Of a stretch of 25,266 nt of DNA, positions 21,428 through 25,266 are shown in pieces (the stretch's first letter is position 1; the number at the start of each line of letters is the position of its first letter). Both the position numbers and the translations under genes were made by a program. The DNA lies in assembly GCA_031424795.1 (NCBI GenBank), contig JANPIC010000010.1, forward strand, positions 1 through 25,266. Reading direction: 5' to 3'. The notes beneath the pieces were generated by a model. The model worked only from the letters and a program-made list of their open reading frames with translations, was not told the origin of the DNA and searched no databases. Source of the DNA: Aalborgiella sp031424795. Lineage in GTDB: Bacteria; Pseudomonadota; Gammaproteobacteria; Burkholderiales; Burkholderiaceae_C.

Positions 21428-22957
21428 ATGGAAGAACTAAACGCACTATTTCACGGCTTCAGCGTCATATTGACGCCTATGAACATGCTATTGATGTTTG
21501 TAGGCATTATTTTGGGTGTCTTGATTGGCGTGTTGCCCGGCTTGGGTGGCGCAAACGGCGTTGCCATTTTGTTGCCGCTCACCTTCACGATGTCGCCTAC
21601 CTCGGCGATTATTATGCTGTCGTGTATCTACTGGGGCGCACTCTTTGGTGGTGCTATCACCTCGATTTTGTTCAACATTCCTGGTGAGCCTTGGTCTGTC
21701 GCAACCACGTTTGACGGTTACCCCATGGCGCAGCAAGGGCGTGCGGGCGAAGCGCTGACGACTGCATTCACATCGTCTTTTGTCGGTGCTTTCGTCGCTG
21801 TGGTGATGATCACGTTCATGGCACCACTGGTTGCGAAATTTGCTTTGAAATTTGGTCCACCTGAATACTTTGCAGTCTACTTGCTGACATTCTGTAGTTT
21901 CGTGGGTATGGGCAAAGGTTCACCGTTCAAAATTTTGGCATCCATGACCATTGGTTTTGCCTTAGCAGCTGTGGGTATGGACACAGTCACTGGCCAGCTG
22001 CGTTTGACATTTGGTTTTCCTGATTTGATGCGCGGCTTTGACTTTTTGATTGGCGTTATCGGTTTGTTTGGTATTGGTGAAATTTTGCAATCCATGGAAG
22101 AAGGTTTGGAATTTCAAGGTAAGAGCGGCAAGATTGATTCAAAAATCGTTTTGGCGACTTGGAAGAAATTGCCGCAGTATTGGATGATTTCAGTGCGCAG
22201 CTCATTGGTCGGCATCTGGATGGGTATCACCCCTGGCGGTGCAACACCAGCGTCGTTCATGAGCTATGGTTTGGCTAAGAAAATGTCTAAAAACGGTGCC
22301 AAGTTTGGTACAGGTCAAATTGAAGGTGTGATCGCGCCTGAAACCGCAGCGCATGCTGCTGGAACTGCCGCCTTGTTGCCGATGCTGGCGCTTGGTATTC
22401 CTGGCTCACCAACGGCTGCTGTGTTGTTGGGTGGCTTGTTGATATGGGGCTTGCAACCTGGCCCACTGTTGTTTGTCGAGCAAAAAGACTTCGTGTGGGG
22501 TTTGATTGCCAGCATGTATTTGGGTAATTTGGTTGGTTTGATTGTGGTGTTGTCCACCGTACCCTTGTTTGCGTCGATTCTGCGCATTCCGTTTTCTATC
22601 ATCGCCCCCGTCATCATCGTGATTTGTGCCATCGGTGCCTACACCGTTCACAGCGCCATGTTGGACATTTGGTTCATGATGGGCTTTGGCGTGATTGGCT
22701 ATTTGTTTAAGAAGCTCGATTACCCCTTAGCGCCGCTGGTCTTGGCCTTGGTGTTGGGCGACAAAGCAGAAGACTCGTTCCGCCAAGCGATGTTGGTGTC
22801 ACAGGGTGAACTGGGTATTTTGTGGTCTAACCCACTGGTTGGCACGATTTCAACACTGGCGATTGGCTTGCTCTTATGGCCATTGATATCGAAATTAATT
22901 GCTAAAGTCCGCCCGCCAAAGGTGAATGAATTCAAAGAAGAGCAACCGGTCGACTGA
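21428..22957 (+). CDS. tctA: tripartite tricarboxylate transporter large membrane subunit (TctA)
   Basis: The 509-residue inner-membrane permease of the TTT carrier, which uses an ion gradient to import the ligand delivered by TctC. It has about 11-12 hydrophobic segments and the family motifs GVLIGVLPGLGGANGVAILL (33-52), YWGALFGGAITSILFNIPGE and the second-half repeat GITPGGATPASFMSYG. The length is typical (about 500). ATG 21428 is preceded by GGAAGAG. A strong hairpin terminator follows 16 bp after the stop. Confidence 0.95.
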   Translation: MEELNALFHGFSVILTPMNMLLMFVGIILGVLIGVLPGLGGANGVAILLPLTFTMSPTSAIIMLSCIYWGALFGGAITSILFNIPGEPWSVATTFDGYPMAQQGRAGEALTTAFTSSFVGAFVAVVMITFMAPLVAKFALKFGPPEYFAVYLLTFCSFVGMGKGSPFKILASMTIGFALAAVGMDTVTGQLRLTFGFPDLMRGFDFLIGVIGLFGIGEILQSMEEGLEFQGKSGKIDSKIVLATWKKLPQYWMISVRSSLVGIWMGITPGGATPASFMSYGLAKKMSKNGAKFGTGQIEGVIAPETAAHAAGTAALLPMLALGIPGSPTAAVLLGGLLIWGLQPGPLLFVEQKDFVWGLIASMYLGNLVGLIVVLSTVPLFASILRIPFSIIAPVIIVICAIGAYTVHSAMLDIWFMMGFGVIGYLFKKLDYPLAPLVLALVLGDKAEDSFRQAMLVSQGELGILWSNPLVGTISTLAIGLLLWPLISKLIAKVRPPKVNEFKEEQPVD

Positions 22958-22973
22958 TCACGTCTTTCTACAA

Positions 22974-23011
22974 AAAAATCCCGCTCTGCAGTCATGTACA
23001 GCGGGATTTTT
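22974..23011. terminator. bidirectional intrinsic terminator between tctA and the regulator
   Basis: The arms AAAAATCCCGCT (22974-22985) and AGCGGGATTTTT (23000-23011) pair perfectly over 12 bp with a 14-nt loop. T runs flank the stem on both strands, so it can end tctA (+) and the convergent regulator gene (-, stop at 23038). Confidence 0.9.
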
Positions 23012-23037
23012 ATTGAGAAAACTAGAAAGAAATTTGT

Positions 23038-23646
23038 TTAAATCTTACCTTTTTGTTTGAGTCGGCTCAGTGTTTCAGCTGAAAGGTTCAGATACGAGGC
23101 CAGCTCTTTTTTAGGCAAACGCTCAAACAGTTCGGGTTGCTTTCGCATAAAACGGTTCACGCGGCCTGGTGCATCAAGCAAATGCAGCGTAATGGTATGC
23201 GCCATGATTTCACTCATCAAACGCATCACGCTGTATTCAAACGACGCTTTGATGCTGGGGTGCTTGTCCATAAACGCCACCCATTGCGGCAGCGGTAATT
23301 TGGCAACGCGCGCTTTGGTCACGGAGACAATGCTGTAAGGCGTAGGTGAACCCAAACGCCAAGCGGCGTAGCTGGTTTCCATGTCGCGTTCGTCTGAAAA
23401 CCGCAAAATCATCTCTTTGGCTTGGTCGTTTGAAACCACACGTTTCAAAATACCATCCAATATAAAATATTGTTCCATGTCGTGCACGCCTTGGTGCAGT
23501 AAAAAATCGCCTTTTGGGCAGTCAACAACGTCTAAGAGTTGCTCCAATTCTTTGCGCTCTGCGTCGGTGAGTTCGCTCAGAACTGCGTTTTGTGTTAGTT
23601 GTACCCGAATGACATTTTTTTCGGGATGATTCTCAATGGAAGACAT
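23038..23646 (-). CDS. Crp/Fnr family transcriptional regulator
   Basis: This 202-residue regulator has an N-terminal cyclic-nucleotide-binding-like beta barrel (about 20-115, GDFLLHQG at 46-53), a dimerisation helix (about 128-158) and a C-terminal helix-turn-helix (LPKKELASYLNLSAETLSRL, 177-196). The recognition helix carries E191-T-L-S194-R195, the E-x-x-S-R pattern by which FNR reads TTGAT half-sites. There is only one cysteine (C43), so it has no FNR-type iron-sulfur cluster; its signal is unknown. The protein ends seven residues after R195, with little or no C-terminal wing. ATG 23644-23646 is chosen; the in-frame TTG at 23667 lies inside the operator. A matching palindrome lies 7 bp upstream, suggesting autoregulation and control of the divergent oxc. 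Confidence 0.9.
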   Translation of the reverse strand: MSSIENHPEKNVIRVQLTQNAVLSELTDAERKELEQLLDVVDCPKGDFLLHQGVHDMEQYFILDGILKRVVSNDQAKEMILRFSDERDMETSYAAWRLGSPTPYSIVSVTKARVAKLPLPQWVAFMDKHPSIKASFEYSVMRLMSEIMAHTITLHLLDAPGRVNRFMRKQPELFERLPKKELASYLNLSAETLSRLKQKGKI

Positions 23647-23653
23647 GAAGTTA

Positions 23654-23667
23654 TTGACCACGGTCAA
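23654..23667. promoter_or_regulatory. FNR-type operator between the regulator and oxc
   Basis: TTGAC-CACG-GTCAA is a perfect palindrome with the same half-sites as the one upstream of tctC. Its centre (23660.5) is exactly 32 bp from the centre of the -10 box TATGAT on the oxc side. It lies right before the regulator's own start codon, where binding would block its expression. Confidence 0.75.
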
Positions 23668-23689
23668 TGAAAGAGTTCGGTTAGGCTTC

Positions 23690-23695
23690 TATGAT
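23690..23695 (+). promoter_or_regulatory. oxc promoter -10 box
   Basis: TATGAT differs from TATAAT at one base. A start 7 bp downstream would be at 23702, leaving a 26-nt leader before the oxc ATG and placing the upstream palindrome at -41.5, the class II FNR geometry. No separate -35 hexamer is seen, as expected for an activator-dependent promoter. Confidence 0.6.
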
Positions 23696-23727
23696 AACCC
23701 ATCGAAGCAAAAGAAGAGACTTTCTAT

Positions 23728-25266
23728 ATGACAACAGAGACCCAAGCAACCGAAACCATTGATGGCTTTCAACTCGTTATTGATGCCCTGAAGCTCAATG
23801 GCGTTAAAAATATTTACTGTGTGCCAGGTATTCCCATTACAGATTTGTCGCGCAAGATGCAAAAAGAAGGTTTGCGCGTCATCTCTTTCAGGACCGAGCA
23901 ACACGCTGGAAATGCGGCGCAAGCAGAAGGTTTTTTAACCAAACTTCCCGGCATCGCACTCACCGTGTCTGCGCCTGGCTTCTTGAATGGCTTGACGGCC
24001 TTGGCCAATGCCACGACCAACTGCTTCCCTATGATCTTGATCAGCGGCTCGTCTGAGCGCGAAATCGTCGATTTGCAGCAAGGTGATTACGAAGAGATGG
24101 ACCAGTTGGCGATTGCAAAACCGTTGTGCAAAGCCGCATTCCGCGTCTTGCACGCTGAAGACATCGGCGTAGGCATCGCCCGCGCCATCCGTGCCGCCGT
24201 GTCGGGTCGCCCAGGCGGCGTGTATTTGGATTTGCCAGCCAAGCTGATGCCGCAAGAAATGCCGGCTGCGGCGGGTCGGGCTTCTCTCATCAAGGTGGTG
24301 GATGCTGCGCCTGCGCAAATTCCATCGGGTGAAAGCATCCAACGCGCGATTGATTTGTTGAAGAACGCCAAACGTCCTTTGATTATTTTGGGCAAAGGCG
24401 CTGCTTACGCGCAGGCTGATGACGCTGTCAAAGCCATGGTTGAAACCAGCGGTATTCCTTACCTGCCGATGTCTATGGCCAAGGGTTTGTTGCCAGACAC
24501 GCATGCGCAATGCGCGTCTGCAGCGCGTTCGTACGTGTTGGCAGAGGCTGACGTAGTCATGCTCATCGGTGCACGTTTGAATTGGTTGCTGTCACACGGC
24601 AAAGGCAAAACTTGGGGCGGTAAAACACCAGCAAGCGCCGGTTCAGCGCGTCAGTTTATCCAAATTGATATTTCACCGACGGAGGCAGACAGCAACGTCG
24701 CCATTGCAGCCCCTGTAGTTGGCGATATTGGCTCTTGCGTCGCTGAATTGACCAAGGCTATGAAGGCTGCCAATATGGCGAAACCTAGTGCCGATTGGCT
24801 TGGCCCTGTTTATGAGAAACGCGATACCAACGTTGCCAAAATGGCGCAAACCTTGACGCTGAACCCAAGCCCGATGAACTACCAAAGTTCATTGGCGGTG
24901 ATCAAAAAGACCCTCAAAGACTTCCCTGACACGATTTTGGTGAACGAGGGTGCGAATGCGCTGGACTTCACCCGCAGTATTGTTGACATGTACAAGCCGC
25001 GTAAACGCTTGGACGTGGGCACCTGGGGCATCATGGGCATTGGCATGGGTTTCTCAGTTGCTGCCGCAGTGACGACTGGGCAGCAAGTGCTGGCGGTGGA
25101 GGGCGACAGCGCCTTTGGCTTCAGCGGTATGGAGGTAGAAACCGTTTGCCGCTACAAATTGCCTGTCTGTATTGTGATCATGAACAACAACGGCATTTAC
25201 AAAGGCACAGACAAAAACCTGAGCGGTGGCGACGACATGGCACCCACTCTGTTTGTCAAAGACGCC
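23728..25266 (+). CDS. oxc: oxalyl-CoA decarboxylase (truncated by the window end)
   Basis: ThDP-dependent enzyme that converts oxalyl-CoA to formyl-CoA and CO2, working with formyl-CoA:oxalate CoA-transferase (frc), which is not in this window. The 513 residues visible cover nearly the whole protein (about 565-570 expected). From memory they follow the Oxalobacter formigenes enzyme closely: DGFQLVIDALK at 12-22, cofactor-activating E57 (RTEQHAG), SAPGFLNGLTALANATTNCF, SGSSEREIVDLQQGDYEEMD, GKGAAYAQ, IGARLNWLLSHGKGKTWG, and the ThDP/Mg motif GDS (D460) through NNN (486-488). ATG 23728 follows a purine-rich GAAGAGAC. It is divergent from the Crp/Fnr regulator, with a candidate operator and -10 box between them. 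The reading frame is open at the last base of the window, so the C terminus is missing here. Confidence 0.96.
   Translation, partial: MTTETQATETIDGFQLVIDALKLNGVKNIYCVPGIPITDLSRKMQKEGLRVISFRTEQHAGNAAQAEGFLTKLPGIALTVSAPGFLNGLTALANATTNCFPMILISGSSEREIVDLQQGDYEEMDQLAIAKPLCKAAFRVLHAEDIGVGIARAIRAAVSGRPGGVYLDLPAKLMPQEMPAAAGRASLIKVVDAAPAQIPSGESIQRAIDLLKNAKRPLIILGKGAAYAQADDAVKAMVETSGIPYLPMSMAKGLLPDTHAQCASAARSYVLAEADVVMLIGARLNWLLSHGKGKTWGGKTPASAGSARQFIQIDISPTEADSNVAIAAPVVGDIGSCVAELTKAMKAANMAKPSADWLGPVYEKRDTNVAKMAQTLTLNPSPMNYQSSLAVIKKTLKDFPDTILVNEGANALDFTRSIVDMYKPRKRLDVGTWGIMGIGMGFSVAAAVTTGQQVLAVEGDSAFGFSGMEVETVCRYKLPVCIVIMNNNGIYKGTDKNLSGGDDMAPTLFVKDA

Noticed and set aside
23647..23667. TTG start giving seven more residues to the Crp/Fnr regulator
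   Set aside because: These codons coincide with the operator palindrome and add nothing to the conserved domain; ATG 23646 is preferred, though its ribosome binding site is poor.
1..25266. CRISPR array, prophage, transposase or toxin-antitoxin system
   Set aside because: No regularly spaced direct repeats, integrase, transposase or toxin-like gene was seen; repeats found are single dispersed copies.

Overview
The window reads as a chromosomal segment of a betaproteobacterium of the order Burkholderiales, most likely family Comamonadaceae (Rhodoferax/Polaromonas/Limnohabitans-like). This is inferred from recognisable protein families and synteny (trxA-rho next to divergent addBA, lexA followed by a tiny conserved-looking ORF, a tripartite tricarboxylate transporter with a Bug-type binding protein) and from a dispersed AT-rich repeat that I associate from memory with that family. 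No database search was possible. I see no tRNA, rRNA, CRISPR array, insertion sequence or prophage.

Layout. 1-3030: a TatD-type hydrolase and an exported ankyrin-repeat protein on +, meeting the transcription terminator factor rho (-) with overlapping stop codons. 3030-9870: thioredoxin trxA (-) upstream of rho, and divergently the two subunits of an AddAB-type helicase-nuclease (+). 9919-12244: a BaiN/HI0933-type flavoprotein (+) converging on a D-2-hydroxyacid dehydrogenase (-). 12424-15536: an exported three-repeat cysteine protein (-), a 95-residue protein (-), lexA (-) with two tandem SOS boxes, and a divergent L-asparaginase (+). 15551-19360: an orphan exported 444-residue protein, a Mpo1/DUF962 membrane protein and an O-acetylhomoserine sulfhydrylase (all -), then a CBS-pair protein (+). 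19644-25266: a tripartite tricarboxylate transporter (binding protein, small and large membrane subunits, all +), a Crp/Fnr-type regulator (-) and a divergent, window-truncated oxalyl-CoA decarboxylase (+).

How the genes work together. The last block looks like an oxalate (or related dicarboxylate) uptake and catabolism locus. The regulator has an FNR-like E-x-x-S-R recognition helix. Two matching palindromes (TTGAC-N4-GTCAA) sit in the regulator/oxc intergenic region and upstream of the transporter. The oxc copy is centred exactly 41.5 bp upstream of the start predicted from a TATGAT -10 box. addBA handles double-strand break processing, and lexA governs the SOS response.

The most unusual feature is a family of about 68-bp repeats present both between genes and inside three unrelated coding sequences (addB, addA, asparaginase). 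The three coding copies lie in the same orientation and the same reading frame, so three different proteins carry versions of one repeat-derived peptide (N-M-x-x-A/V-G-V). A second, different repeat encoding TVRPELVEG lies next to the addA copy. A branched inverted-repeat structure downstream of lexA is a candidate structured RNA.
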